Positions 15,475 through 23,258 of a stretch of DNA of 64,000 nt are shown piece by piece. This DNA comes from CAVTPU01 sp963736695 (GTDB lineage Bacteria; Actinomycetota; Actinomycetes; Mycobacteriales; Micromonosporaceae): NCBI GenBank assembly GCA_963736695.1, contig CAVTPU010000004.1, forward strand, positions 1,054,001 through 1,118,000. Reading direction: 5' to 3'. Position 1 is the first letter of the stretch. Each line of letters starts with the position of its first letter. Under the pieces are notes generated by a model that saw nothing but the letters and a program-made list of their open reading frames with translations, was not told the origin of the DNA and searched no databases. Made by a program: the position numbers and the translations under genes.

Positions 15475-17055
15475 TTGCGCCGTCTCCGGCTCACCGCCCT
15501 CGCCGCGCTGATCGCGGTCACCGCCGCCGCCTGTTCGCCGTCGGTGACCTGGCGCGACAAGGACCAGGCGCGCTCCTCTTCCGACGCGGGCTCGACGTCG
15601 CTGACCTGGCGCAACTGCGACACGGAGGCCCGGCAGATCAACCGGGGGCTCTCGCGTGCGCTCAGATTCGACTGCGCGACCCTGCGGGTGCCACGGGACT
15701 GGAAGACAATTCCGACGGGTACGGGTGCTGCCAAGCCCACGATGACCCCGACTCCGATCGTGGCGCTGCCCCCGGGCACGCCCACCTTCGACATCGCGCT
15801 CATGCGGGCGCGCTCGACACGTCAAGCCCACCGACAAGGTTCAATCGTTGTCGATCCTGGCGGCCCGGGGGGCTCCGGCGTCGAGTTCCTCGCCTACGTC
15901 GCGCCGCAGTTCGGTGGGCTGCTCGACACGTTCGACATCGTCGGGCTCGACCCGCGCGGAGTGGGCCGATCCAGTCCGGTCGAGTGTGTCTCCGACACCG
16001 ACCTCGACGCGACGTTCGCGGCGGAGTTCGACCCGCACAACGACGACGAGTTTCAGACGATAGTCGATCTCGCCAAGAAGATCGCCGCAGACTGCTCCGC
16101 CGCCTACGGCGTCGACCTGGATCTCTTCTCGACCGAGCAGGCCGCCCGCGACCTCGACGCGATCCGGGTGGCGTTGGGCGAGGAGAAGCTCAACTATCTC
16201 GGCTATTCCTATGGGACGCTGCTCGGCGCGGTCTACGCGCACCTGTTCGGATCGCGCGTGCGGGCCATGGTGCTCGACGGAGCGGTCGACCCGAGCCAGT
16301 CGCCGGTGCAAAGCTCCGAAGGGCAGGCGATGGGCCTCGAGCGGGCGTTCGCCAACTTCACCGCGTGGTGCCGGGCGACTCACAATCGTTGCCCGATCGC
16401 GCGCGACCCGCGGGCCGAGGTCGTCGCCGCGCTCGACTCGGCTCGCACCGCTCCGGTGCGCGGAGCCGACGGGCGTGAGGCGACCGAGGGAATCGTCATG
16501 ACCGCCGTCATCGCGTCTCTCTACACCGAACAGACCTGGCGAACTCTCGCGGAGGGAGTCCAGGAACTGCGGCAGGGAAAATCAACGAAGGTGTTCTCGC
16601 TGGCTGACGGCTACGCCGAACGCGACAAGTCCGGCCACTATTCCAACCTGTTCGACGCCAATATGGCGATCAACTGCGCCGACTCGGACCAATACCCCAC
16701 CCCGAGTCAGGTTCGAGCGCTCGCCCAGCGTTGGCGCACGGCGTACCCGCTCTTTGGTTCGACTCTCGCGGTGGGTCTGCTCAACTGCGCGGTGTGGTCG
16801 CCGGAACGCGACCCCTATCCGGTGGGGCCGGCGACGGGCGCGCCGACCATCATGGTCGTCGGCACCACCGGCGATCCGGCGACGCCTTATGAGTCGACGC
16901 AGAAGCTCGCGACACTACTTGGTACGGGCATCGTGGTGACCTGGCATGGCGAGGGACACACCGCCTATCCGGGGTCACCATGCATTGTGCGTGCCGTGGA
17001 GGACTATTTCACAAAGCTGACCGCGCCCAAGGCGGGGATCGACTGCCCCGCCTAG
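15475..17055 (+). CDS. secreted alpha/beta-hydrolase peptidase, TAP/SlpD-like lipoprotein
   Basis: A 526-residue protein from a TTG start preceded by AAGGAGAA at 15461-15468. The N-terminus is a lipoprotein signal ending in VTAAACSPS. The hydrolase core has VVDPGGPGGSG (oxyanion region), the nucleophile elbow LGYSYGTLL (Ser about 245), an Asp in TGDPATPYE (about 467) and a His in GEGHTAYPGS (about 495). This fits the mycelium-associated tripeptidyl-aminopeptidase family of actinomycetes, which removes N-terminal peptides outside the cell. It is anchored outside the membrane and is divergent from ligC. Confidence 0.87.
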   Translation: MRRLRLTALAALIAVTAAACSPSVTWRDKDQARSSSDAGSTSLTWRNCDTEARQINRGLSRALRFDCATLRVPRDWKTIPTGTGAAKPTMTPTPIVALPPGTPTFDIALMRARSTRQAHRQGSIVVDPGGPGGSGVEFLAYVAPQFGGLLDTFDIVGLDPRGVGRSSPVECVSDTDLDATFAAEFDPHNDDEFQTIVDLAKKIAADCSAAYGVDLDLFSTEQAARDLDAIRVALGEEKLNYLGYSYGTLLGAVYAHLFGSRVRAMVLDGAVDPSQSPVQSSEGQAMGLERAFANFTAWCRATHNRCPIARDPRAEVVAALDSARTAPVRGADGREATEGIVMTAVIASLYTEQTWRTLAEGVQELRQGKSTKVFSLADGYAERDKSGHYSNLFDANMAINCADSDQYPTPSQVRALAQRWRTAYPLFGSTLAVGLLNCAVWSPERDPYPVGPATGAPTIMVVGTTGDPATPYESTQKLATLLGTGIVVTWHGEGHTAYPGSPCIVRAVEDYFTKLTAPKAGIDCPA

Positions 17056-17069
17056 GCGCCGCGGCTTGG

Positions 17070-17672
17070 TCAGCTGAGCTTCTTGTCCTGAATGAAAACG
17101 AAGAGCCGTTCGAACTGCGCGTCGATACGGTTGAACCGCCGTTCGGTCGCCAGCTCGAAACGGTTGAATTGCTCCTGCAGCGACACGACATCGGTCTTGA
17201 GCTGAGCGACATCGGTCTTCAACTCAGCGACATCGACCTTGAGAACAGCGACATCGCTCTTCAGTTCGGCCACATCGGTTTTCAGTTCGGCAACATCGAC
17301 CTTGAGAACAGCAACATCGGTCTTCAGTTCGGCAACATCCACTTTGAGCTGAGCGACATCGGTCTTCAGTTCCGCCACGTCGGTCTTGAGAACAGCAACG
17401 TCGGTCTTCAGGTTCTCGACGTCGACCTTGAGAACAGCAACGTCGGTCTTCAGTTCGGCGACGTCGGTCTTCAGTTCCGCCACGTCGGTCTTGAGCGTCG
17501 CGACGTCGGTCTTCAGTTCGGCGACGTCGCCTTCGAGCCGGTCGAGCCGCGCTTCGATGAATGACTGGCCGTGGATGAAAGACTCACCAACCTGACGCAG
17601 AAGATCGGGCAACGGGACATAACCCGCGCGCGTCTCGGCGGTCGGCTGGCGAGCTCGTTGTGTTGTGGTCAT
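17070..17672 (-). CDS. heptad-repeat coiled-coil protein
   Basis: A 200-residue protein. After a 48-residue leader (PLPDLLRQVGESFIHGQSF region) it consists of about 17 consecutive heptads of the type DVAELKT (residues 49-167), followed by a tail ending in FERLFVFIQDKKLS. The Val and Leu positions give an unbroken a/d core, so a long parallel coiled coil is expected. There is no signal peptide or membrane segment. The start is the ATG at 17672. The repeats are encoded by 21-base units, which makes length variation by slippage likely. Similar repeats occur in unrelated bacterial proteins, so the function cannot be assigned. Confidence 0.7.
   Translation of the reverse strand: MTTTQRARQPTAETRAGYVPLPDLLRQVGESFIHGQSFIEARLDRLEGDVAELKTDVATLKTDVAELKTDVAELKTDVAVLKVDVENLKTDVAVLKTDVAELKTDVAQLKVDVAELKTDVAVLKVDVAELKTDVAELKSDVAVLKVDVAELKTDVAQLKTDVVSLQEQFNRFELATERRFNRIDAQFERLFVFIQDKKLS
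17172..17528 (-). repeat. 21-base tandem repeat coding for heptads
   Basis: Seventeen 21-base units lie without spacers inside the coiled-coil gene. Each encodes seven residues close to DVAELKT, with most variation at the fifth residue of the unit and the last residue. The absence of spacers and the open frame exclude a CRISPR array. Confidence 0.9.
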
Positions 17673-17767
17673 GAAGGCACTCTCCCCGTCAGTCTCCGGG
17701 CACACCACCGCGATCATGCGAAGCGACGGCAGGAGTTCGGCAGCCGGTCCTCGGTGCGGACGCAACG

Positions 17768-17810
17768 GTCGTGGCCGTGGCATCGTCACCTGCGACGCCA
17801 CGGCCACGAC
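17768..17810. terminator. perfect hairpin downstream of the GH13 gene
   Basis: GTCGTGGCCGTGGC (17768-17781) pairs perfectly with its complement at 17797-17810 around a 15-base loop. It lies about 70 bases past the end of the minus-strand GH13 gene and upstream of the coiled-coil gene. A terminator role is likely. It has no T-tract, as is common in high-GC actinobacteria. Confidence 0.55.
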
Positions 17811-17881
17811 ACCAGTCGCGTGACTCGTCGAGCCGATCACTGCCGGCCACGCCGAACTCGCTCATGCCGGGTCGATCGCGA

Positions 17882-19936
17882 CTATTGCACGAGGATCGCG
17901 CCATAGTGACCAGGCACCGTCACGGTGACGGTTCCATTCGTGACGGTGTAACTCGCGCCGGTGATCTTGTCGGTGACGACGCTGCCGTTGGCCATCGACA
18001 GTTGATAGGCCGGCACGGTGTAGCTATGGCTCACTGAGTCGTTGTTGAGCACCACAGCGATTCTGTTGTTGCGATCCATGCGACCGTAGGCGTACATGGT
18101 GGGGGTTGTCCCGAGCGTGATGAACGAACCGGTGCGCAGCGCCGGATAGGCATTGCGAATGCCGATGAGCTTCTTTGTCAGCGCCACCGCACTGTTGGCG
18201 GTGGTCGCCTTGGACCAGTCGAAGGTGCGCCGGTTGTCCGGATCGGCACCGCCCTGCATTCCGTATTCGTCGCCATAGTAGATCGTCGGCATGCCGACGT
18301 AGGTCATCTGGAAGAAGAGCGCGAGATAGGTCTTCCAGATGTCGCCGCCGGCCCGCGTGCCGAACCGGGTAATGTCGTGATTGGACAGATGGTTACTCAT
18401 CACCTGCTGCACCTGGGTCGGATAGTTGGCTCGGGTGTCACGCAGCCATCTGTCGAAGTCCGTTGTGGACAAGGTTGCTGGGTTGTTCTGATAGTCCTTG
18501 CCGGTGATCCACCGGGAGACCGGTTGGGTGAAGCCGTCGAAGTTGGTGGCGCCGTCCCACTTGCGGCCGTTTCCGGTCCACGGGTTGGCGTTGCCCCAAT
18601 ATTCGCCGAGAATCAGCGCGTCGGACTTGGCGCTCGTCACCGCGGTGCGGAACTCGGTCCAGATCTGATGATTGGTCGCGTTGTTGCCCTGGCCGGTGCC
18701 GGCGTCGGCATATTGCGGGGCGTCCAGACGCCACCCATCGACGCCATATTGCCGGATCCACTTCTGCGCCACCGAGGTGGTCGAGCCATAGATCGCGTTG
18801 CGCGCGGCTGATCCGGAGGCGCCGAAGTTCACTTTCGGCATGGTGGGGTGGTTGCCGAGGAACGACGCATACTGATTGGGCCAGGCTGTGAACGCGTAGT
18901 AGCTGGAATACGGACTGGTCTGACTCTCGTAGGCTCCGGTGACCGTCGGCCACACGTGGTCACGGTCGAACCACTTGTTCCATGAGCCCGTATGGTTGAA
19001 GACCCCGTCGAGCACGACCTTCATCGCCGGCCCCGACGCGGTGGAGTGCGCGTCGGCGACGACCCGCGACAGTGCCACGTTGCCACCAAAGTGCGGGTCG
19101 ACGTTGTCATAGTCCTGCGTGTCGTATTTGTGGTTGGTGGGCGAGGTGAAGACCGGGTTGAGATAGAGTCCGCTCACGCCCAGGGTGTTGCGCAGATAGG
19201 GCAGGGAGTTGTCGACACCGGCGAGGTCGCCGCCGAAGAAGACGGTCGAGCTTGAAAAGCCCGCGTCGGCGGCGGGACTCTGCCCCCAGGCCTTGCTCTG
19301 GGTGGGTTTGCCCGCATAGACATATTCGTTGGTCCGCACGTCATTGGCGGTGTCGCCGTTGGCGAACCGGTCGACGAACACCTGATAAAGCACGTTGTTC
19401 TTCGCCCAATAGGGCGTGTTGAGCCCGACGACAAGCGAGAAGTCGCCGGCGGCAGGCTCGGCGTTTGACGCGCCACGGGCGTTGTACCACACCGTTTTCG
19501 TGCCGTCGTTGATCTGGAACCGGTAGTATCTGTTGGCGCAACTCGCCGGGATGTTGCCGGCCCACAGATCGAATCGACCGCTCGCGTCGGCCTGAACCCA
19601 GTTCATCGGCACCCAGCGCCAGGTATTGTTTGACGTATCGAGGTATTTGATGTTGACGCTCGTCGCGTCGAGCCGCGCGGTGCGCATGAACACACGTGGC
19701 GCGACGAAACAGTCGATCGACGTCGCGCTGATATAGAGCGGCCCCTGATCGTGAAACAGACCGCTCCACTCCACGTTGTTGTCGTGCGAGGCGGCCATGG
19801 CCGAGGGTGGCGAGACGGTCAGTGTCGCGACGAGCGCGAGAGCCACCACGGCGCCGAGCCGTCGGGCTCGGCGGGCGAGCGACACTCGTCGTCCGGGTCT
19901 GTGGGTCCACGCTTCAGAGATACCTGCTGGTTCCAT
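17882..19936 (-). CDS. secreted GH13 family alpha-amylase / neopullulanase-like enzyme
   Basis: A 684-residue protein with a Sec signal peptide (Arg-rich start, hydrophobic core, cleavage near SAMA/AS at about 48). An N-terminal beta domain (about 50-175) precedes the GH13 barrel. VLDGVFNHTG is region I. GVDGWRLDAP carries the nucleophile (Asp about 403), ILGEYWG the acid (Glu about 443) and SNHLSNHD the third acid (Asp about 520). A C-terminal beta domain closes with VPGHYGAILVQ. The order and the N-domain suggest a neopullulanase or cyclomaltodextrinase-like specificity acting on starch or maltodextrins outside the cell. GAGGAGG precedes the ATG. No sugar-transport genes are adjacent. Confidence 0.9.
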   Translation of the reverse strand: MEPAGISEAWTHRPGRRVSLARRARRLGAVVALALVATLTVSPPSAMAASHDNNVEWSGLFHDQGPLYISATSIDCFVAPRVFMRTARLDATSVNIKYLDTSNNTWRWVPMNWVQADASGRFDLWAGNIPASCANRYYRFQINDGTKTVWYNARGASNAEPAAGDFSLVVGLNTPYWAKNNVLYQVFVDRFANGDTANDVRTNEYVYAGKPTQSKAWGQSPAADAGFSSSTVFFGGDLAGVDNSLPYLRNTLGVSGLYLNPVFTSPTNHKYDTQDYDNVDPHFGGNVALSRVVADAHSTASGPAMKVVLDGVFNHTGSWNKWFDRDHVWPTVTGAYESQTSPYSSYYAFTAWPNQYASFLGNHPTMPKVNFGASGSAARNAIYGSTTSVAQKWIRQYGVDGWRLDAPQYADAGTGQGNNATNHQIWTEFRTAVTSAKSDALILGEYWGNANPWTGNGRKWDGATNFDGFTQPVSRWITGKDYQNNPATLSTTDFDRWLRDTRANYPTQVQQVMSNHLSNHDITRFGTRAGGDIWKTYLALFFQMTYVGMPTIYYGDEYGMQGGADPDNRRTFDWSKATTANSAVALTKKLIGIRNAYPALRTGSFITLGTTPTMYAYGRMDRNNRIAVVLNNDSVSHSYTVPAYQLSMANGSVVTDKITGASYTVTNGTVTVTVPGHYGAILVQ

Positions 19937-19998
19937 CGGGCCTCCTCAAGGCTCACCGACTGCAAGTTTCCAGCAAAATATCAGAAAGTTTCAATCTT
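19937..19998 (-). promoter_or_regulatory. GH13 gene upstream region with AAGTTTC repeats
   Basis: This stretch is much richer in A and T than its surroundings. On the plus strand AAGTTTC occurs twice about 20 bases apart, and GAAAGTTTC is itself nearly palindromic. On the minus strand TTGCTT and TGATAT, 18 bases apart, are possible -35 and -10 elements. LacI-type control of amylase genes is common in actinomycetes, but the site type is not identified. The region overlaps the 3' end of the polymerase-domain gene. Confidence 0.35.
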
Positions 19999-21058
19999 TA
20001 GAAGCAATACTTTGGGTAGCCTTACGGGCCCGGCTGGGCTGCACCCGGGACGGCTCCCCCGGCATCTTGGGATAGTCCGGTGGATAGGGCAGGTCACCCT
20101 CGTGCGCGTCCCGTTCCGCCCACTCCAGCAGCGGCGTCAGGTCGTGCGCGACATCGTCGATGGTCGCGTGCGGGTCGCCGATCGCCGCGAACCGGGCGGC
20201 GACCGTGTCGAGGGTGAAGTCATCGGGCGACACCCGAGTCAGTTCGTCCCACGTGACCGGCGTCGACGCGGTCGCGCGCGGATTGGCCCGCAGCGAATAG
20301 GCGCAGGCGATCGTGCGGTCGCGGGCCATCTGGTTGTAGTCGACGAAGACCCGCTGCCCGCGTTCCTCTTTCCACCACTTCGTGGTGACCAGATCCGGCC
20401 GACGCCGCTCAACCTCGCGGGCGAACGCGATCGCGGCTGCCCGTACCTGGGTGAAGGACCATCGGGGTTCGAGCCGCACGTAGATGTGCACGCCTCGGCC
20501 GCCGGAGGTCTTCGGAAAACCGATCCAGCCCAGCTCGTCGAGCAGGGCGCGCACCTCACCCGCCGCCTCGACCGCGTCGGCGAACCCGGTGCCCGGCTGC
20601 GGATCGAGATCGATTCGCAGCTCATCGGGGGCGTCGACGTCCTCGCGACGCACCGGCCACGGGTGGAAGACGATCGTGCCGAGCTGCGCGGCCCACGCCA
20701 CGTGCGCGAGGTCGGTCGGGCAGAGCTCCGCCGCGCTGCGCCCGCTCGGAAAGGTGATCTCGGTAGTCTCCACCCACGGCGGCACCCCGCGCGTCGGGAT
20801 GCGCTTCTGATAGAAGGCGTCGCCGGTGTGGTCGGCGCGCGTCGCGAGCTTCGCTCCGGCGATGACCCCCTTGGGCCACCTCTCCAGGGTGGTTGGCCGA
20901 TGCCTGAGGGCGCGCAGAATGCCGTCGCCCACCGCGACGTAGTAGCGCACAACATCGAGCTTAGTGAATCCCCGTTCGGGGAAACAGATCCGGTCCGGGT
21001 TCGTCACCCGAACCGCGCGCCCGTCCACGTCCAGTTCCGTCGCCGTCGACCCCACCAT
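19991..21058 (-). CDS. LigD-type primase-polymerase domain protein
   Basis: A 355-residue protein covering only the polymerase domain of the LigD family. The catalytic acidic pair lies in LRIDLDPQPGTGF (D150, D152). Other family blocks are RITNPDR-like RVTNPDRICFPERGFTK at the start, GGRGVHIYVRLEP, and VFVDYNQMARDRTIA. These archaeo-eukaryotic-primase-like enzymes fill gaps with ribo- or deoxynucleotides during end joining or excision repair. No ligase or phosphoesterase domain is fused. The LigC-type ligase nearby may be its partner, as with the mycobacterial LigC-associated polymerase. No Ku gene is in the window. The start is the ATG at 21058. Confidence 0.87.
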   Translation of the reverse strand: MVGSTATELDVDGRAVRVTNPDRICFPERGFTKLDVVRYYVAVGDGILRALRHRPTTLERWPKGVIAGAKLATRADHTGDAFYQKRIPTRGVPPWVETTEITFPSGRSAAELCPTDLAHVAWAAQLGTIVFHPWPVRREDVDAPDELRIDLDPQPGTGFADAVEAAGEVRALLDELGWIGFPKTSGGRGVHIYVRLEPRWSFTQVRAAAIAFAREVERRRPDLVTTKWWKEERGQRVFVDYNQMARDRTIACAYSLRANPRATASTPVTWDELTRVSPDDFTLDTVAARFAAIGDPHATIDDVAHDLTPLLEWAERDAHEGDLPYPPDYPKMPGEPSRVQPSRARKATQSIASKD

Positions 21059-21158
21059 AGGCTGACCATACCCCCGGGGGGCGACAAGTCCCGGACCATC
21101 GCTGCGGCGGTCCCCGACGATCGTGTCCCAAGCGATGATCATTGCGTACGGTGGAGAC

Positions 21159-21593
21159 ATGAGCGACGAGCAGCCCCGTGACGCTGGCACACCCGACGAC
21201 CTGCCCACCACCGACGACGAATGGCGGGTGCGGCTCAACCCGGCCGAGTTCCGAGTGCTGCGTGAAGCCGGCACCGAACCCGCGTGGTCGGGCGAATACG
21301 TCGACACGACGACGGCCGGCACCTATCTCTGCCGGGCCTGCGGTGCGCGACTGTTCGCCAGCGGCACGAAATTCGATTCGCACTGCGGGTGGCCATCGTT
21401 CGACGAGGCACTGCCCGGCGCGGTCCGTTATGTCGAGGACCGCTCGCGAGGCATGGTCCGCACCGAGGTCCGGTGCGCCCGGTGCGACTCGCATCTCGGG
21501 CACCGCTTCGACGGCGAGCGCATGACCCCGCGCGACGCGCGTTATTGCATCAACTCCATCAGCCTGACGCTCGACCCGGGCGCGCACGATTAG
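21159..21593 (+). CDS. msrB: peptide-methionine (R)-S-oxide reductase
   Basis: A 144-residue MsrB. The zinc ligands are the CRAC (C58, C61) and CARC (C106, C109) pairs. The catalytic Cys is C130 in DARYCINSISL, and a further Cys in SHCGWPSF could help regeneration. It reduces methionine-R-sulfoxide in proteins using thioredoxin. The ATG at 21159 follows GGTGGAGAC. It is divergent from the polymerase-domain gene. Confidence 0.95.
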   Translation: MSDEQPRDAGTPDDLPTTDDEWRVRLNPAEFRVLREAGTEPAWSGEYVDTTTAGTYLCRACGARLFASGTKFDSHCGWPSFDEALPGAVRYVEDRSRGMVRTEVRCARCDSHLGHRFDGERMTPRDARYCINSISLTLDPGAHD

Positions 21594-21605
21594 TCGGGCA
21601 CGCGA

Positions 21606-21878
21606 TTAGCCCCGCGATGGGCGGATATATTCCGTTCCGCGCGTGGAGAACACGGCGACCGGAGCGCCCATCGTGTTGAAGACGCACCATTCGATCGTGG
21701 GGTCGTCGGCGAGTCGGCGTGCCACGAATGCCTCCGCGTCGGCCCGTGTCGCGAAGATGTCGTAGTGCGGGCCGGTGACGGACGGTCGTCCGTGCGCGTC
21801 GAGCGCGATCCCGGTGGCGAGTTCAGCCGCCATCACCGCGTGCTGCTCGGGGCCCGCCAATGGGAATCCCTCTCGCAC
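21606..21878 (-). CDS. small uncharacterised protein (90 aa)
   Basis: GTG start at 21878, placed by AAGGAGGAG seven bases upstream. The protein includes LATGIALDAHGRPSVTGPHY, ADAEAFVARRL and WCVFNTMGAPVAVF, which suggest a small alpha/beta fold. There is no signal peptide or membrane segment. I do not recognise a family. It converges on msrB. Confidence 0.55.
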   Translation of the reverse strand: MREGFPLAGPEQHAVMAAELATGIALDAHGRPSVTGPHYDIFATRADAEAFVARRLADDPTIEWCVFNTMGAPVAVFSTRGTEYIRPSRG

Positions 21879-21993
21879 GGCTCCTCCTTCGGGGGTGGTC
21901 CTCCTCGCCAACGATCGCCCATGTTCGCCGGAATCGCCACCCCCGCCGGATCTTCGCCTCCGGCGCGGGCCGCGCCCTCGATAGGATCACCGC

Positions 21994-22434
21994 ATGCAGT
22001 TGCGGGTCGCACGCGCCGACGAGATCACCGTCGCGGATCTCTATGCCGTGTTGTGTCTGCGGGCCGACATCTTCGTCGTCGAGCAGGCCTGCCCCTATGC
22101 GGACCCCGACGGTCGCGACCTCGATCCGGGCACGACACACCTGTGGTTCACCCGCGAGGGCGAACCGAAACACATCGACGCGTACGCGCGGATCGTGATC
22201 GACCCGGACGGCGCGGCTCGCGTCGGTCGGGTGTGCACGTCGCGCCGGGCTCGTGGCCGTGGGCTCGCGGCGAGGCTCATCGGGGCTGCGCTGGAGCTGA
22301 CGGATTCGCGGGTGTGCGTGCTCGCGGCGCAGTCGCACCTGACCGGCTTCTATGAGAGGTTTGGCTTTGTCGTCGACGGCGACGAGTTCGACGAGGACGG
22401 CATCGCGCACACCCCGATGCGCCTGGTGCGCTGA
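21994..22434 (+). CDS. elaA: GNAT acetyltransferase, ElaA family
   Basis: A 146-residue protein. LYAVLCLRADIFVVEQACPY and DGRDLDPGTTHLW match the ElaA subgroup of GNAT enzymes. The acetyl-CoA-binding loop is VCTSRRARGRGLAARLIG. The substrate is unknown. It is encoded alone and faces the dioxygenase pair tail to tail. Confidence 0.88.
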   Translation: MQLRVARADEITVADLYAVLCLRADIFVVEQACPYADPDGRDLDPGTTHLWFTREGEPKHIDAYARIVIDPDGAARVGRVCTSRRARGRGLAARLIGAALELTDSRVCVLAAQSHLTGFYERFGFVVDGDEFDEDGIAHTPMRLVR

Positions 22435-22487
22435 TTCACTCCGGTTGAGCAGCCTGCGTCGTCACCAGTTGTCGTCAACGTTCGTCA

Positions 22488-23258
22488 TCAGGCGGGCGGC
22501 ATCAGGTCACTCTCACTGATGGTGTAGGTCAACCGTGGGTAGGTGAAGTCCGTCTCGTTGTTCTCGCGGCGCCGCAGGAGGTAGAACTCGCGTCGCTGGT
22601 CGTCGTCGGCCGACGTCAGGCGCTCACCGTCGGGGAGGTATGTCTGTCCGTCGCGAAACCGCACGAGGGTCTGTGACGTTCGAAACGTCACACCCAACCA
22701 CTGGTTCTCGGCCATGTGGGCGGACTTGTCCAACACGATCTTGTGTCTGAAACGGCGATTGGTGTCAACGGAGAAGGTGACGACGCTGTTGTGAGTCAAG
22801 GGAATCTCACAACTGTCACCGCCAGGTTCCTTCGATTCGACGACCAGCTTCCTCGGCGGGTTCGCCTCGGGATTTTCATAGCAGGAGAAGAGCGCGATAA
22901 ACGACTCATCCGCCAGATCGATGGCCTGGTCGCAATGACGGCCCATCGTCGTGTAGGCGTTGGTGTAACTTTCGATAAGGGCGTTGTTGAAGCCAACAGC
23001 GAGCGCGGCACGTTCCTGAATCTGTTGTGCCAACTGCTCGTGCACCGCCCGGAAACGTTGCGTCGGCGTGCCGTATCGGGTGGTGGTTCGCACGAGGGGC
23101 ACGTTGCCCGCTTCGTCGATCTTGGCCAGGACGGCACCCAGCCTGCCCTTTCCCACGTCTTCGAACCGAACCGATGTGAACAGCGACTCAAACAGGTTCC
23201 CGCTGGCGGCCAAGGCGTACGAGCGGATCTCATCCGAGATTCTATGGTTGGGGGGCAA
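22488..23258 (-). CDS. AlkB-like 2-oxoglutarate/Fe(II) dioxygenase, second gene of pair
   Basis: A 256-residue protein starting at TTG, with GGGAG six bases upstream. The metal and 2-oxoglutarate ligands are in AlkB order: GRHCDQAIDL (H108, D110), a distal His in RFRHKIVL (H172) and an Arg in LGVTFRTSQT (R193). IALFSCYENP and LTHNSVVTFSVDTN resemble the core strands of the AlkB fold. The start overlaps the end of the upstream paralogue by 17 bases. Substrates could be nucleic acid, protein or a small molecule, and this cannot be decided from sequence. Confidence 0.65.
   Translation of the reverse strand: MPPNHRISDEIRSYALAASGNLFESLFTSVRFEDVGKGRLGAVLAKIDEAGNVPLVRTTTRYGTPTQRFRAVHEQLAQQIQERAALAVGFNNALIESYTNAYTTMGRHCDQAIDLADESFIALFSCYENPEANPPRKLVVESKEPGGDSCEIPLTHNSVVTFSVDTNRRFRHKIVLDKSAHMAENQWLGVTFRTSQTLVRFRDGQTYLPDGERLTSADDDQRREFYLLRRRENNETDFTYPRLTYTISESDLMPPA

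Noticed and set aside
17172..17528. possible CRISPR array
   Set aside because: The 21-base units are contiguous, have no spacers and encode a continuous heptad protein.
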